The notes: generated from the letters alone by a model not told the origin. Counted from the first letter of the stretch, positions 27,976 to 37,933 are shown. The stretch is DNA of 64,000 bases from Pseudanabaena mucicola str. Chao 1806 (GCF_030323025.1 NZ_CP097329.1:589001-653000); one strand, 5' to 3'. Translations and numbers: made by a program.

Positions 27976-30600
27976 TCAAATCACCTCATTCACAGGGAAT
28001 CGGTCAATGAGTTGAGCAGCTTGCTTAGCGGATTGATACATTTTCGTTGTCAAGTGGGGAACGTGGGGGATTTGATAGAGTAAGTCAATGGTGCGCCTCA
28101 TCAAGCGGACAATATCACCTTCATCAAGATTAGTATTTTGACATAGCTCCACCCATTCAATTCCCAAAGCCCATTGCTCAACAAGTCCTGTTAATTCATA
28201 ATCGAGCCATGCAGGAATATCCACTAAATGACGACGCTGGACTTGAGTTAACTCACGACGACGTTCACGTAAACCATCAAGGGCATCCTCAACTGTTGGT
28301 GATAAACCAAACTTAATCCAGTTATCAGGTCGGCTATTTTCACTGACGATCGCCGCGCAGACAGTAGCAAGGTGGTGTGGCGCAAGATTGTCTAGTTCTC
28401 CTGAGAGTAAGGCACAGGCTAGCCAAAGTTCATTTTCACCGCGTAGTGCTGCCACGACTTGACCAACATCGGTGGGCTGGGTTTCTTGGAGGCAACCATA
28501 GATTTGGAGAATATTAACTAGACTCATAAACTCCTGCCAATGTCTTTGACGGCGATCATCAACCACCTTCTGCTGAAATTCAATCTGGCGTTGTAACTGT
28601 TCGAGACGATTGACTTTTTTGAAGATAGAACCGCGATCGCTCATCTTAGCAACAGGATGGCGCTCCATTTCCGATTCGATCGCCACCACTCTTGCCTGTT
28701 GTTGCAGGACTTCAGGAGCTAAATCTGGCGGTGGCAAAGTGGTAATGGTTTGCGCGATCGCCAAGCTGGTTTCGTCGCCATCAATGGATTGTCCAAGACG
28801 CAATGTCAACTTGGCAGGATATTCGATATCGCCATCTAGCAATAAATCACTTCCGACTAAGACAATATCTTTATAGCCTGCGACATACCAGCGATTGTCC
28901 CGACCAAGACAGACAAACCAAGGGAACTGTCCAGAGCCTTGTACCTTTGCAGCTAGCACTGTATGGACAATCAAGCCCTTATTTGTACGAATGGTCAATG
29001 GTGAACCTGATAATAAATAGGGCGCATAGGAAGCTAAGTCATGTAAACGTGTTTCTTCAGCTTGTTGGGCAAGAAGCTTGAGCAAGCGCTTTTCCTCACG
29101 GAGGCGATCGCGCATCTTATCATAGGCTTCCAATTGTTTTAGATCGACAACGGCTAAATCCTTCTCTAGCTTCGCAATTTGTTCAATTACTGCTTCTAAA
29201 TTCTGGATTTGTGGAGCTAGATTGAGATCCGCAAGATATTGTCCAAAACTGCGTTCTACCAGATCTCTCGCTTGATCAAGGGAATGGGTTTGCAAGAGAT
29301 TCATCACCATGCCATAGCTCGGTGCAAACTGACTAATCAGAGGATCAGCGTTGGAGGTGGCAAGATGGGCAGCTTCTTTGGCTCCCTCAAAGGGTGTTTG
29401 CACAGTAACAACATAGCCCACTTCATCCATGCCTCTGCGTCCTGCTCTACCAGCCATTTGTAGAAATTCTGAGGCAGTTAGTAAGCGATGTCCGCGATCC
29501 GTGCGCTTAGAGATACTAGAGATCACCGTTGTACGAGCTGGCATATTAATTCCCGCCGCCAAAGTCTCTGTCGCAAAGACAACTTTAATCAGTCCCTGTT
29601 GAAACAGTTCCTCAACAAATCCTTTCCATGCGGGTAAAATTCCTGCATGATGAGCGGCAATACCACGATAGAGAGCATCAATATGCAAAGGTTTGCCAAT
29701 ATCGGGATTGATAGCAATAAAAGCATCAATTTGTGGCTTTAGACGTAGAGACTCTTCAGCGTTGACAAGGGAGACATTGCCCAATTCCGTAATCGCTTTA
29801 TCACAACCACGACGACTAAATATAAAGTAAATTGCAGGCAACATGTCACGCTGCCGTAAATGCGAAACAACTGTCACTATCGAGGGAACGATTTTATGGC
29901 GTTCTTCCTTAGTTGGAGGCTTGTTAGTAAGAGGTTTGAGTCTCGGATTAATCTTGCTATTGGAACTATCTAATAGTGGGAAAAAACCTTTGCTATTGCA
30001 GAAAGAATGTTGGAGAGGAACGGGACGAAAATCGGAATAGATTAATTCAGTTTTACCATGAACTTTGTTTAGCCAATCGGTTAATTGCTGGCTATTGGCT
30101 ACGGTTGCTGAGAGAGCTACCAACTGGACTTCGGCAGGACAATAGACGATGGATTCTTCCCAAACTGTTCCTCTTTGGCGATCATTCATGTAGTGACATT
30201 CATCGAGAACTACCACTTCCACCCCCGTAAGTGATGTTCCCACTTCACCTATGGGAGTACCATAGAGCATATTCCGAAAAATCTCCGTGGTCATTACCAA
30301 AATTGGCGCATCACGATTGACAGACAGATCGCCTGTTAGGAGTCCCACCTTGTCATCACCAAACTGTTGACGAAAATCCCGTAATTTCTGATTTGAGAGT
30401 GCCTTGAGGGGAGTGGTATAAAAAACGCGGCGATTATCAGCTAAGGCTGCATGAATGGCATACTCACCGATGAGGGTTTTCCCTGAACCAGTGGGTGCAC
30501 AAACAACAACCGACTTACCCGCTTGCAATGCTGTGATCGCCTGTAGTTGAAACTGGTCAAGTAAAAACGGATATAGTTCTTGTGGGTCTAATGCTTGCAC
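27976..30600 (-). CDS. Ski2-like DEAD/DExH-box RNA helicase
   Basis: This 874-residue helicase has Q-like FQLQAITALQAGKSVVVCAP, Walker A APTGSGKTLIGEYA, motif Ia TTPLKALSNQK, Walker B as DECH (VVVLDECHYMNDRQRG), motif III LSATVAN, motif V TETLAAGINMPART and motif VI QMAGRAGRRGMD. A long C-terminal half with a coiled region (IENLEAVIEQIAKLEKDL on) ends in a DSHCT-like domain (DEGDIVRLMRRTIDLLYQIP). This is the Ski2/Mtr4 family form common to cyanobacteria and plastids (ISE2-like), probably acting in RNA processing. It is a single gene with no clear operon. Confidence 0.92.
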   Translation of the reverse strand: MQALDPQELYPFLLDQFQLQAITALQAGKSVVVCAPTGSGKTLIGEYAIHAALADNRRVFYTTPLKALSNQKLRDFRQQFGDDKVGLLTGDLSVNRDAPILVMTTEIFRNMLYGTPIGEVGTSLTGVEVVVLDECHYMNDRQRGTVWEESIVYCPAEVQLVALSATVANSQQLTDWLNKVHGKTELIYSDFRPVPLQHSFCNSKGFFPLLDSSNSKINPRLKPLTNKPPTKEERHKIVPSIVTVVSHLRQRDMLPAIYFIFSRRGCDKAITELGNVSLVNAEESLRLKPQIDAFIAINPDIGKPLHIDALYRGIAAHHAGILPAWKGFVEELFQQGLIKVVFATETLAAGINMPARTTVISSISKRTDRGHRLLTASEFLQMAGRAGRRGMDEVGYVVTVQTPFEGAKEAAHLATSNADPLISQFAPSYGMVMNLLQTHSLDQARDLVERSFGQYLADLNLAPQIQNLEAVIEQIAKLEKDLAVVDLKQLEAYDKMRDRLREEKRLLKLLAQQAEETRLHDLASYAPYLLSGSPLTIRTNKGLIVHTVLAAKVQGSGQFPWFVCLGRDNRWYVAGYKDIVLVGSDLLLDGDIEYPAKLTLRLGQSIDGDETSLAIAQTITTLPPPDLAPEVLQQQARVVAIESEMERHPVAKMSDRGSIFKKVNRLEQLQRQIEFQQKVVDDRRQRHWQEFMSLVNILQIYGCLQETQPTDVGQVVAALRGENELWLACALLSGELDNLAPHHLATVCAAIVSENSRPDNWIKFGLSPTVEDALDGLRERRRELTQVQRRHLVDIPAWLDYELTGLVEQWALGIEWVELCQNTNLDEGDIVRLMRRTIDLLYQIPHVPHLTTKMYQSAKQAAQLIDRFPVNEVI

Positions 30601-30690
30601 ACACTTTTGCCTGAGTAAGTATACTTGATGGTAGTGGGCAATAATAATGGTTAAATGTTTGCCTAGTCTTCTATAGTATCCTATAGCAAA

Positions 30691-30723
30691 TAGGAGTGAC
30701 GGTGCGAAGCACCATCACTCCTA
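30691..30723. terminator. Hairpin terminator after the TPR gene
   Basis: TAGGAGTGACGGTGC and its near-inverse lie 10 bp past the stop of the minus-strand TPR gene. Confidence 0.65.
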
Positions 30724-30732
30724 TCTTGTGAT

Positions 30733-31467
30733 TTATTTCTCAAGTGCTTTGACTACCATTTTGTAATGTTCACTATTGCCTTGTTGCTTAAAAAGTTCGG
30801 CAGCTTTCTTTAAATCTGCTTTTTCCCCTTCCTTATCTCTTAAGATTGACTTGGCAATTCCGCGATTGTAGTAAGCAGCAGCAATACCTCTACCTCCCCA
30901 ATTACGATCAATTTTGATTGCTTCGTTATAATCCGCGATCGCATCTTTCATATTGCCTGAAACATATCTCACGATTCCTCGGTTGAAGTAGGCAAGCGAA
31001 AAATCAGGCTTAAGTCGAATCGATTCACTCCAGTCTTCGAGTGCTCCCTGACGATCTCCTAGGGTGTACTTAACTAAGCCGCGATCGCAGTAGGCTTTGG
31101 CATCATCCAATTTGATGCTAATAGCTTGTTTGTAATCAGCAACGACTGGATCACCTGCTTTTTCCTTCTGGGCAATCTCATACTTCTGGTAATAACGAAA
31201 ATATTCAGGGTTCAGACGAATGGAATCACTCCAGTCTGCGATCGCACCTTTGTAATCTTTTTTCATCACCTTATCATTACCACTATTCACAAAAGATTGC
31301 GCTTTTGAATCTTGTTCCGACTTAGGTGTTGGAGATACTTTGCTGATTGGGGTTAAAGGGGAATTGTCTGTCTTTGGTTGCAAGAGAAAGTAGCCGACAA
31401 GTGCCACCCCCCCGAAGAGGAAAAAAGCGATGAATATAACTACAAACTTTTGATTACTTTTTACCAT
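30733..31467 (-). CDS. Membrane-anchored TPR protein
   Basis: This 244-residue protein has an N-terminal signal-anchor (FVVIFIAFFLFGGVALVGYF, residues 8-27), a short Ser/Pro linker and then four TPR-like units (KDYKGAIADWSDSIRLNPE, GDRQGALEDWSESIRLKPD, GNMKDAIADYNEAIKIDRN). The repeats probably face the periplasm or thylakoid lumen. It starts 4 bp after the cyclase stop, so the two are likely one operon, suggesting a link to cAMP signalling (inference only). Confidence 0.85.
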   Translation of the reverse strand: MVKSNQKFVVIFIAFFLFGGVALVGYFLLQPKTDNSPLTPISKVSPTPKSEQDSKAQSFVNSGNDKVMKKDYKGAIADWSDSIRLNPEYFRYYQKYEIAQKEKAGDPVVADYKQAISIKLDDAKAYCDRGLVKYTLGDRQGALEDWSESIRLKPDFSLAYFNRGIVRYVSGNMKDAIADYNEAIKIDRNWGGRGIAAAYYNRGIAKSILRDKEGEKADLKKAAELFKQQGNSEHYKMVVKALEK

Positions 31468-31471
31468 TACT

Positions 31472-34141
31472 TTATTTCTCCGTCAGTTTCCAGACTCCGT
31501 CCCAATTATCTTCAGGAGCATTCAGCAAGAAATGCTGACAACGGGTGATGTGAATATTGGCTGCTTTGTTGTCCTTATCGAGTTCTAGGACTTCAGCAAA
31601 TTCAGCTATAGCTTTACTAAACTTGCGCGTCAGATAATACTTACGTCCTGCATGGTAATGCTCGATAATGCGAGTTTGATTTTCACTGAGCGGATCGGAC
31701 TTTAGACCGATTAACTCGTAAACATTCACAGGTTGATTTTTGCCCTTGACTTGAATGCGATCCAGTTCACGTACCCAGATGCGATCGCCACAAAGTTTAT
31801 AAGTAGATTCACTAATAATCGCATCTGTACCATATTGCTTACTAGCTCCCTCCAGTCTCGATCCAAGGTTCACACCATCACCAATCGCCGTAAATTCCAT
31901 CCGTCTGGTGGAGCCGATATTGCCACTGATCACGGTGTCAGAGTTAATTCCGATGCCAATTTTGATCGTTGCCATATCAATCTCTTTTAGGGTTTTGGGC
32001 TTTAGTTTCTCAATACGCTTGACATTAAATTCTTTGAGGCGATGACGCATATCGATCGCAGTTTGTACCGCCATCCAAGCGTGATCAGGAATCGGCAAAG
32101 GTGAACCAAATACCGCCATGATCGCATCACCGATATACTTGTCGAGCGTACCTTTGTAGTTAAAGACTGCTTCCACCATGGTTTCAAAATACTCATTAAG
32201 CATTAACACCACATCTTCGGCGGCGAGGGATTCCGTGATTGTAGTGTAACTACGAATATCAGAAAAAAGTACAGAAACTTCTTTATGTTCGCCTCCCATC
32301 TTGGCATCACCACCTGCTAAGAGCTGTTCTGCTAATTCTTGGGTCATATAGCGATACATCGTACTTTTGAGCCTCTTCTCTTGGCTGATGTCTTCCATTA
32401 CCACCAGCGCCCCACGGACACTTCCTCCCTCATCCCCCTCGGACATAGTATTAATGGAGATATTAATGCTGTGCTGCTCACCGTCAGTAGAGCGGAGAGT
32501 TTGGTCAGGATAATATTGTTTCCGCGATTTATCGTCATTGCCTGCCAAGCTATTTTCAAACCATTTAGTAAAGTTGGCGGTCTCAATGTCAATTAGTTCA
32601 TAAACTGATCGCCCTTCAAGGGAAGTATTACCCACACCCAGTAATTCATAGGCGCGTTCGTTAGCAGCAATAATTTTGCCATGCTTATCAGTTGAGATCA
32701 CGCCATCAGACAGACTTCGCAAAATGTCCTTTTGCATTTGCTGCTCCTGCTTCACCTTAGCAAATAGCTTAGCGTTTTCTAGAGCTACCCCAGCTTGCAC
32801 GTTAAAGACTTTCATAAATTCTTCATCGTTATTATTAAAGCTTGCCTTAAAGAGATCGGGGGCTACGGGCCAAGTGATAGGATCATATTCTGGGAAATCG
32901 CCACGCTGTAATTTGTTAACTAGCTGCGTGACCCCAATCAACTCTTTATTGAAATTAAAAATTGGCATACACAGTAAGCTACAGGTGCGATAACCGTTAG
33001 CTTGGTCAAATTTTTTGGAGTTATCTGCATCGGAATGTTCGTATAGGTCAAAGGGAATATTCAATACTTCCCCTGTAATTGCCACGCGCCCCACATAGCC
33101 TATTCCCATGGGTACACGCAATTCTTTTGTTGTCCCATCGTGGTTAACAATCTGTGTCCAGAGATCATTGCGATCACGATCAATCAGCCATAGGGTACTG
33201 CGATCAGCATTCATCAAGAGCTTGGCTTCATCCATCACCTTTTTTAGGGTTGTCTCTAGATCCAAGCTTTGTCCCAGAGACATGGCAGCTTTCATCAAGG
33301 CATCAGCAGCCCTTTGTTTTTGAGCCGCAGAATAAAAAGCCTGGGAGCTTTCTAAAATGAGGCGCATTGATGGCACAAATTGAGCAAATAGAGCCTGATC
33401 TTCTTCCGTAAAGCCGACTTTATCGACACGCTTTTCAATGGGAATTGAGGAATCACTAATCCGTAATTTATTGATTAATTGAACTACAGCTACTAGCTGA
33501 TCATTATCGTTCAAGAGGGGCATCGCCAGCATAGAATAGGTGCGATAGCCTGTGCGCTCAAATTGTTTCTTTGCTTGAGAAGATCGCGGATCATCAAAAA
33601 AATCGAAGGGAATGTTAACAGTTTTGCGATAGGTGGCTACCTCGCCCGCAATGCTGGTCGGCTCCGTAGAAATACGAATTTCAATACTTTTACCGTCTTC
33701 ACTGGGTACATTTGTCCAGAGTTGATTTTTGTCGGAATCAAGTAGAAAAATAGTGGTGCGATCAGCTGAGAGCAATTCACCAACTTTGCCGCGAATTGCT
33801 TGGAGCATCTCGTCAAGGATCGCATCAAAATTGGTATTGAGCATTCCGAGGGTTTGATTGACAATCCGTAGACGTTGCTCAACATCGTTGACGACTTGGC
33901 TAAACTTTTCGGGAGTCAATGGCGCTAACACTGAGGCAAAATTGCCGCTAGTGCTCACAACCAAAGCACTAGAAGGCTCAGAGTTTTCTTGAAAAGACGA
34001 AGTTGGGGCAGGTTTGCTGTGCTTGGCAGGTGGAAATTCACTCTCTGCAATCACATCAATCGTCGCGTGGGAGTCTATGGATAGTATGCGAGAAGGGGAT
34101 GATTGTGTCATATCAGCACTAAGATTTTCGGTTAGTCCCAA
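31472..34141 (-). CDS. GAF-GAF-PAS class III adenylate cyclase
   Basis: This 889-residue sensor-cyclase has a GAF domain at about 85-265 (ADRTTIFLLDSDKNQLWTNV), a second GAF at about 285-465 (ADRSTLWLIDRDRNDLWTQI), PAS at about 480-590 (GVISTDKHGKIIAANERAYE) and a cyclase domain at about 625-800. Metal Asp residues lie in VSVLFSDIRSYTTI and YIGDAIMAVFG. The substrate Lys is in LDKYIGD, favouring ATP. The second specificity position is Thr (EFTAIGDGVNLGSRLE) instead of Asp, the class IIIb pattern seen in bicarbonate-stimulated cyanobacterial cyclases. The tail carries a TPR-like segment. The tandem GAFs may bind cyclic nucleotides. It has an operon partner, the TPR gene 4 bp downstream. Confidence 0.93.
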   Translation of the reverse strand: MGLTENLSADMTQSSPSRILSIDSHATIDVIAESEFPPAKHSKPAPTSSFQENSEPSSALVVSTSGNFASVLAPLTPEKFSQVVNDVEQRLRIVNQTLGMLNTNFDAILDEMLQAIRGKVGELLSADRTTIFLLDSDKNQLWTNVPSEDGKSIEIRISTEPTSIAGEVATYRKTVNIPFDFFDDPRSSQAKKQFERTGYRTYSMLAMPLLNDNDQLVAVVQLINKLRISDSSIPIEKRVDKVGFTEEDQALFAQFVPSMRLILESSQAFYSAAQKQRAADALMKAAMSLGQSLDLETTLKKVMDEAKLLMNADRSTLWLIDRDRNDLWTQIVNHDGTTKELRVPMGIGYVGRVAITGEVLNIPFDLYEHSDADNSKKFDQANGYRTCSLLCMPIFNFNKELIGVTQLVNKLQRGDFPEYDPITWPVAPDLFKASFNNNDEEFMKVFNVQAGVALENAKLFAKVKQEQQMQKDILRSLSDGVISTDKHGKIIAANERAYELLGVGNTSLEGRSVYELIDIETANFTKWFENSLAGNDDKSRKQYYPDQTLRSTDGEQHSINISINTMSEGDEGGSVRGALVVMEDISQEKRLKSTMYRYMTQELAEQLLAGGDAKMGGEHKEVSVLFSDIRSYTTITESLAAEDVVLMLNEYFETMVEAVFNYKGTLDKYIGDAIMAVFGSPLPIPDHAWMAVQTAIDMRHRLKEFNVKRIEKLKPKTLKEIDMATIKIGIGINSDTVISGNIGSTRRMEFTAIGDGVNLGSRLEGASKQYGTDAIISESTYKLCGDRIWVRELDRIQVKGKNQPVNVYELIGLKSDPLSENQTRIIEHYHAGRKYYLTRKFSKAIAEFAEVLELDKDNKAANIHITRCQHFLLNAPEDNWDGVWKLTEK

Positions 34142-34321
34142 CTTTAAGAGTCTTGATGTTAATCCAATCGCTCTTGTTCCACTTGCATAGTTCTTACTTT
34201 TAGACTATGCAAAGCCGCTTTTAGTCAAACTGAAAAAGCTATATTAGCATTCATCAGATTGAGATCGCAAACTCAGAGGATCAAGACGACACTTAAAGAC
34301 ACAACCTTAGTATCAATTCAA

Positions 34322-34870
34322 TTAATGATCGAGCTTGAGTCGATCTGGCTCAATGCGATTCAAGATCATGTCAAAAAGTCGATCACTAACGGCTTCGGGA
34401 GTTTCATCGGCATTAACCATAATCGAGATGTCAGCTTGGGCATAGCGATCGCGCCTTTGCTCATAGAGATTATTGAGGCGTTGGAAAGGATCTTTTGTTT
34501 GCAATAGGGGTCGTTGTTCAGATTCAGTCTTGAGGCGATCATACAAAACTTCTACGGGTACATCGATCCATACAACTATGCCGTCATGCAAATGTGCCCA
34601 ATTCAGCGATCGCATGACGATACCGCCACCTGTGGCAATCACTAAACGAGTATAAGCGGATACTTGCGAGAGAATCTGCTGTTCAAGATCCCGAAAACCA
34701 TCTTCCCCTTCATTGGCAAAGATTTCGGGAATTGATTTACCTGCACATTGCTCAATGAGTGCGTCGGTATCCACAAAGCTGTAATGTACTTTTTGTGCAA
34801 GTAGCTTACCGATGGTACTTTTGCCAGCACCCATCATTCCAATCAAAAATATATTTGTTCCGTTGAGCAT
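34322..34870 (-). CDS. aroK: Shikimate kinase
   Basis: This 182-residue kinase phosphorylates shikimate on the way to aromatic amino acids. It has P-loop GMMGAGKSTIGKLLA (residues 11-25), DTDALIEQ (Mg and shikimate Asp), the Arg in FRDLEQQIL, ATGGGIVMR and the lid Arg in EQRPLL. The length is normal. It reads MLNGTNIFLIG from the ATG at 34870. A hairpin with arms AAGAACCGAATTTTT lies upstream at about 34884-34939. Confidence 0.96.
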   Translation of the reverse strand: MLNGTNIFLIGMMGAGKSTIGKLLAQKVHYSFVDTDALIEQCAGKSIPEIFANEGEDGFRDLEQQILSQVSAYTRLVIATGGGIVMRSLNWAHLHDGIVVWIDVPVEVLYDRLKTESEQRPLLQTKDPFQRLNNLYEQRRDRYAQADISIMVNADETPEAVSDRLFDMILNRIEPDRLKLDH

Positions 34871-35050
34871 GTGTTTAGTTTATAAAGAACCGAATTTTTG
34901 TAGTACAGATTGACCGAACCATAAAAATTCGGTTCTTAATTTTACTGCACAGCCCGAAGCGCAAAAAAAACGAAAGTTGTTTAAAAATCACCTAGAATCA
35001 TTTATTGTCATCAGACGCTTGTAGTGAAACAGTAGAAGAGTACGTTGTGA

Positions 35051-36601
35051 ATGCTGAACTTGCACATGGTCTTGTCTCGTAAAAATTGGTTGATCGGTCT
35101 AGGAATAGTCAGTGTTGCCGCGATCGCTAATGCGCTGTTTTCACTGGAACATGATTGGCACTTACTAAGCATCAGTACCCTAATGGTCGGCGGGACATTG
35201 CTGTTTGTGAATGTGCGCCAAAGTTTTGCAACGGTCATTGAGCAACCAACGATCACTGATCGCAGTTTTTTATTTAAAGAATTGCAACAAGCCCAAAAGT
35301 CGATCGCCAAAATTGCCGATATCAGTAAACGTGAAGCTCTATACGAACAAGCACAGCAAATTACTAGTAATTTACAAAAAAATAACTTTCGGATTGTCGT
35401 TTTCGGGACAGGATCCGCAGGAAAAACCTCAGTGATTAATGCCTTATTGGGACGCAAGGCAGGTCAAACGGCAGCAACCATTGGCACAACACTCACACGC
35501 GAAGAGTACAGCTATCAAGGTATTGATTTTTCGCCTGTGGGCATTACCCCCATTCATACCGAAAAGATTAAGCGGCAAGTTTCCTTAATAGATACATCAG
35601 GGATTCAGGAAATGGGTAAGATGGGGCAGCAACGGGAGCTAGAGGCAATCAAACTGGCTCAAAATGCTGATCTGATGGTATTTGTCACCGCAGGGGATTT
35701 GACTAATACCGAATACTGCGAACTAGATCGCCTTGTGAGTTCAGGTAAGCGTGTCATTCTTGCCTTTAATAAAACTGATTTATATTTGCCCAGCGATCGC
35801 GAATATGTAATGAATCAACTCAAGGCGCGTACACAGAAATTTTTAGCGATTAATGACATTGTGGCTATAGCCGCCAATCCTAGTCCCATTAAAGTCCGTC
35901 AGTATGCTAACCCTGAAGCTGAGGCAAGTCATAAGGCAACGCAAGAATGGTGGGAGAATGTACCACCTGAAGTGGCAACTTTGAAAGAACGGATTGAAAT
36001 GATTTTGTCTAATGAGTGGGAAGATTTGCTGATTCAAAATACCCATCTCCAGATCCAAAACTTGCTACAGGAAATTAATGGCACGATTAATCAGGAGCGT
36101 CGCCAAGATGCCCATACGATTATTAATCGTTACCAAATTCTGGCAGCGACTACAGTTTTTGCAAATCCGATTCCTGCCCTTGATTTATTGGCAGGAACTG
36201 CGATTAATACACAAATGTTGCTTGATATCGCCAAAATCTATGATCGAACCTTAAATTTGAAACAAGCGCAACAATTGGCAGCCACGATCACACAGCAATT
36301 ATTACAACTTGGGTGCATCGAGATTGCGACTTCAGCGATCGCCGCTTGCTTTAAAGTCAATGCGATTACCTATGCAATCGGTGGCTCGATGCAGGCGGTG
36401 ACGGCGGCATACTTGACCCATATCGGCGGTATGAGCTTTGTGGAATATCTAGAACAACAACCCGAAAGCACCATTGCAAATTGTGATGCAAGCAGTACTT
36501 TACAAAATTTATGTCAAAAGACTTTCAAATCACTCCAAAGCGATCGCTTCTTCCTTGATTTTGTCAGCAAAATTTCCAGACGTATTGCCGCCACGGTCTG
36601 A
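35051..36601 (+). CDS. Membrane-linked Era-like GTPase with C-terminal DUF697-like domain
   Basis: This 516-residue protein has two N-terminal hydrophobic helices (WLIGLGIVSVAAIANALF and LLSISTLMVGGTLLFV), then a GTPase domain: G1 GTGSAGKTSVIN (about 124-135), G2 region GTTLT, G3 DTSG, G4 FNKTDLY. The C-terminal region (ANPIPALDLLAGTAINTQML and AITYAIGGSMQAVTAAYLT) matches the DUF697 hydrophobic pattern found in YcjF-like and cyanobacterial GTPases. It probably acts at a membrane, role unknown. Its TGA stop directly abuts an insertion sequence, and its probable terminator lies on the far side of that element, at 37905. Confidence 0.85.
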   Translation: MLNLHMVLSRKNWLIGLGIVSVAAIANALFSLEHDWHLLSISTLMVGGTLLFVNVRQSFATVIEQPTITDRSFLFKELQQAQKSIAKIADISKREALYEQAQQITSNLQKNNFRIVVFGTGSAGKTSVINALLGRKAGQTAATIGTTLTREEYSYQGIDFSPVGITPIHTEKIKRQVSLIDTSGIQEMGKMGQQRELEAIKLAQNADLMVFVTAGDLTNTEYCELDRLVSSGKRVILAFNKTDLYLPSDREYVMNQLKARTQKFLAINDIVAIAANPSPIKVRQYANPEAEASHKATQEWWENVPPEVATLKERIEMILSNEWEDLLIQNTHLQIQNLLQEINGTINQERRQDAHTIINRYQILAATTVFANPIPALDLLAGTAINTQMLLDIAKIYDRTLNLKQAQQLAATITQQLLQLGCIEIATSAIAACFKVNAITYAIGGSMQAVTAAYLTHIGGMSFVEYLEQQPESTIANCDASSTLQNLCQKTFKSLQSDRFFLDFVSKISRRIAATV

Positions 36602-37890
36602 TTGACACTCCCCGCACTGAAGTGACGGGGATTCCTGATTCAGCGAGACAACTTACCAGATAGACTTGCATCTATTTGGCAGAGGTCGAACTCTCCACAG
36701 GCGTGAATTTGGGTATGCCCTACCCTATTTAGACCAATAGCTAAAATATTCAGAGCCGCATTGTGGTCACGGTCTAATACAGTGCCACAAAGCCCACAGT
36801 GATGAGTACGCTGACTCAAAGTTTTGACAACTTGCTTACCGCAGTTTGAGCAATTCTGGCTTGTATATTGGGGCGGTACAGCCACAGTAACCTTGCCAAA
36901 TACCTTGCCAAAATATTCAACCCAATCTCGAAACATAGACCAGCTTGCATCTGAAATAGACTTAGCCAATTTATGATTTTTGACCATATTCCGCACTTGC
37001 AAATCTTCATAAGCAATCAGGTCGTTAGACCGAACCACGCACCTTGCGGTCTTAACTGCAAAGTCTTTACGCTGCCTTGATACTTGCAAATGCTTTCTGG
37101 CTAACCGCTTAATTGCTTTCCTACGATTAGCAGATCCCTTTTTACGCTTAGAAACCCTGCGCTGCAATTTTTTGAGTTGACGCTCTGACTTTCTAAGATA
37201 GCGAGGATTCTCAACTACTTCGCCTTTTGAGTCAGTGTAGAAGTGATTAAGTCCAACATCCAATCCGATTGTGGTTTGAGTCGGCTCTATTTCTTCTCTC
37301 CGATCAACATCAACACAGAATTGAGCATAGTAACCATCAGCCCGTCTTACCAGTCTGATTCGTTTTATCTGCTCTATCTGGTAGAAATTAAGGTCACGTG
37401 AACCAATTAATTTGAGTCTGCCAATCTTAAAGCCATCAGTCAAAGTTAGATGTTTCCGATCTTCACTAAGCTTCCATCCTGAAGTTTTGTATTCCACAGA
37501 ATGACCACGCTTCTTGAATCTGGGAAAACCTTTCTTCCCTGATACTTTCTTCTTGCAATTTTCAAAGAACCGATTAATCGCTGACCAGGCCCTCTCCGCA
37601 CTGGCTTGCCTTGCCTGTGAGTTTAGCTTTTTTGCAAATTTAAACTCTTTGGCAAGTACAGCACAATACTTATTGAGATCGTACTTGTCGCTATCCTTTA
37701 CATCCATCCATAGCTTCAAAGCTTTATTCCGCACAAACAAAGCAGTACGAATTGCCTCATTGATGAGGTTGTACTGTCCTGTTTTGCCTTTTAGTTTTGC
37801 TTCGAGGACTAACATCGATTTGTAGAATCTTATGCTGTATATTATAGCATAGATTAATACAAAGCCGTCCTAGAAGGACGGGGTTTTAGA
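36602..37890 (-). mobile_element. IS200/IS605-group element of IS1341 type (tnpB only)
   Basis: The element holds tnpB and no tnpA. The 3' end (low coordinates) has the hairpin CTCCCCGCACTGAAGTG..CGGGGA at about 36608-36632 ending TTGACA. The 5' end (high coordinates) has the hairpin GCCGTCC/GGACGG at about 37864-37880 followed by GGGTTTTAGACCC. The 3' end of the tnpB transcript plus the terminal hairpin is where the omega RNA of TnpB elements lies; a guide would extend into the flanking GTPase sequence (inference). Exact ends are approximate. Confidence 0.8.
36640..37815 (-). CDS. tnpB: TnpB (OrfB) RNA-guided nuclease
   Basis: This 391-residue protein, intact for the family, has a helical N-terminal part with the typical RHH/wedge region and a RuvC-like nuclease with Asp186 (TIGLDVGLNHFY), Glu270 (LIAYEDLQVRNM) and Asp350 (VLDRDHNAALNIL). 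The zinc ribbon has Cys322, Cys325, Cys340 and Cys343. All catalytic and zinc residues are present, so it may be active. TnpB uses an omega RNA from the element end to cut DNA at sites resembling the empty donor site, helping the element persist. Without tnpA it needs a transposase in trans. Confidence 0.95.
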   Translation of the reverse strand: MLVLEAKLKGKTGQYNLINEAIRTALFVRNKALKLWMDVKDSDKYDLNKYCAVLAKEFKFAKKLNSQARQASAERAWSAINRFFENCKKKVSGKKGFPRFKKRGHSVEYKTSGWKLSEDRKHLTLTDGFKIGRLKLIGSRDLNFYQIEQIKRIRLVRRADGYYAQFCVDVDRREEIEPTQTTIGLDVGLNHFYTDSKGEVVENPRYLRKSERQLKKLQRRVSKRKKGSANRRKAIKRLARKHLQVSRQRKDFAVKTARCVVRSNDLIAYEDLQVRNMVKNHKLAKSISDASWSMFRDWVEYFGKVFGKVTVAVPPQYTSQNCSNCGKQVVKTLSQRTHHCGLCGTVLDRDHNAALNILAIGLNRVGHTQIHACGEFDLCQIDASLSGKLSR

Positions 37891-37904
37891 CCCAATTTCC
37901 CGAT

Positions 37905-37933
37905 AAAAAAGCCTCGCAAAGCGAGGCTTTTTT
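37905..37933. terminator. Hairpin terminator (GCCTCGC/GCGAGGC)
   Basis: AAAAAAGCCTCGC-AAA-GCGAGGCTTTTTT is a strong bidirectional terminator. It ends psb30 on the minus strand and probably served the GTPase gene before the IS inserted. Confidence 0.9.
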
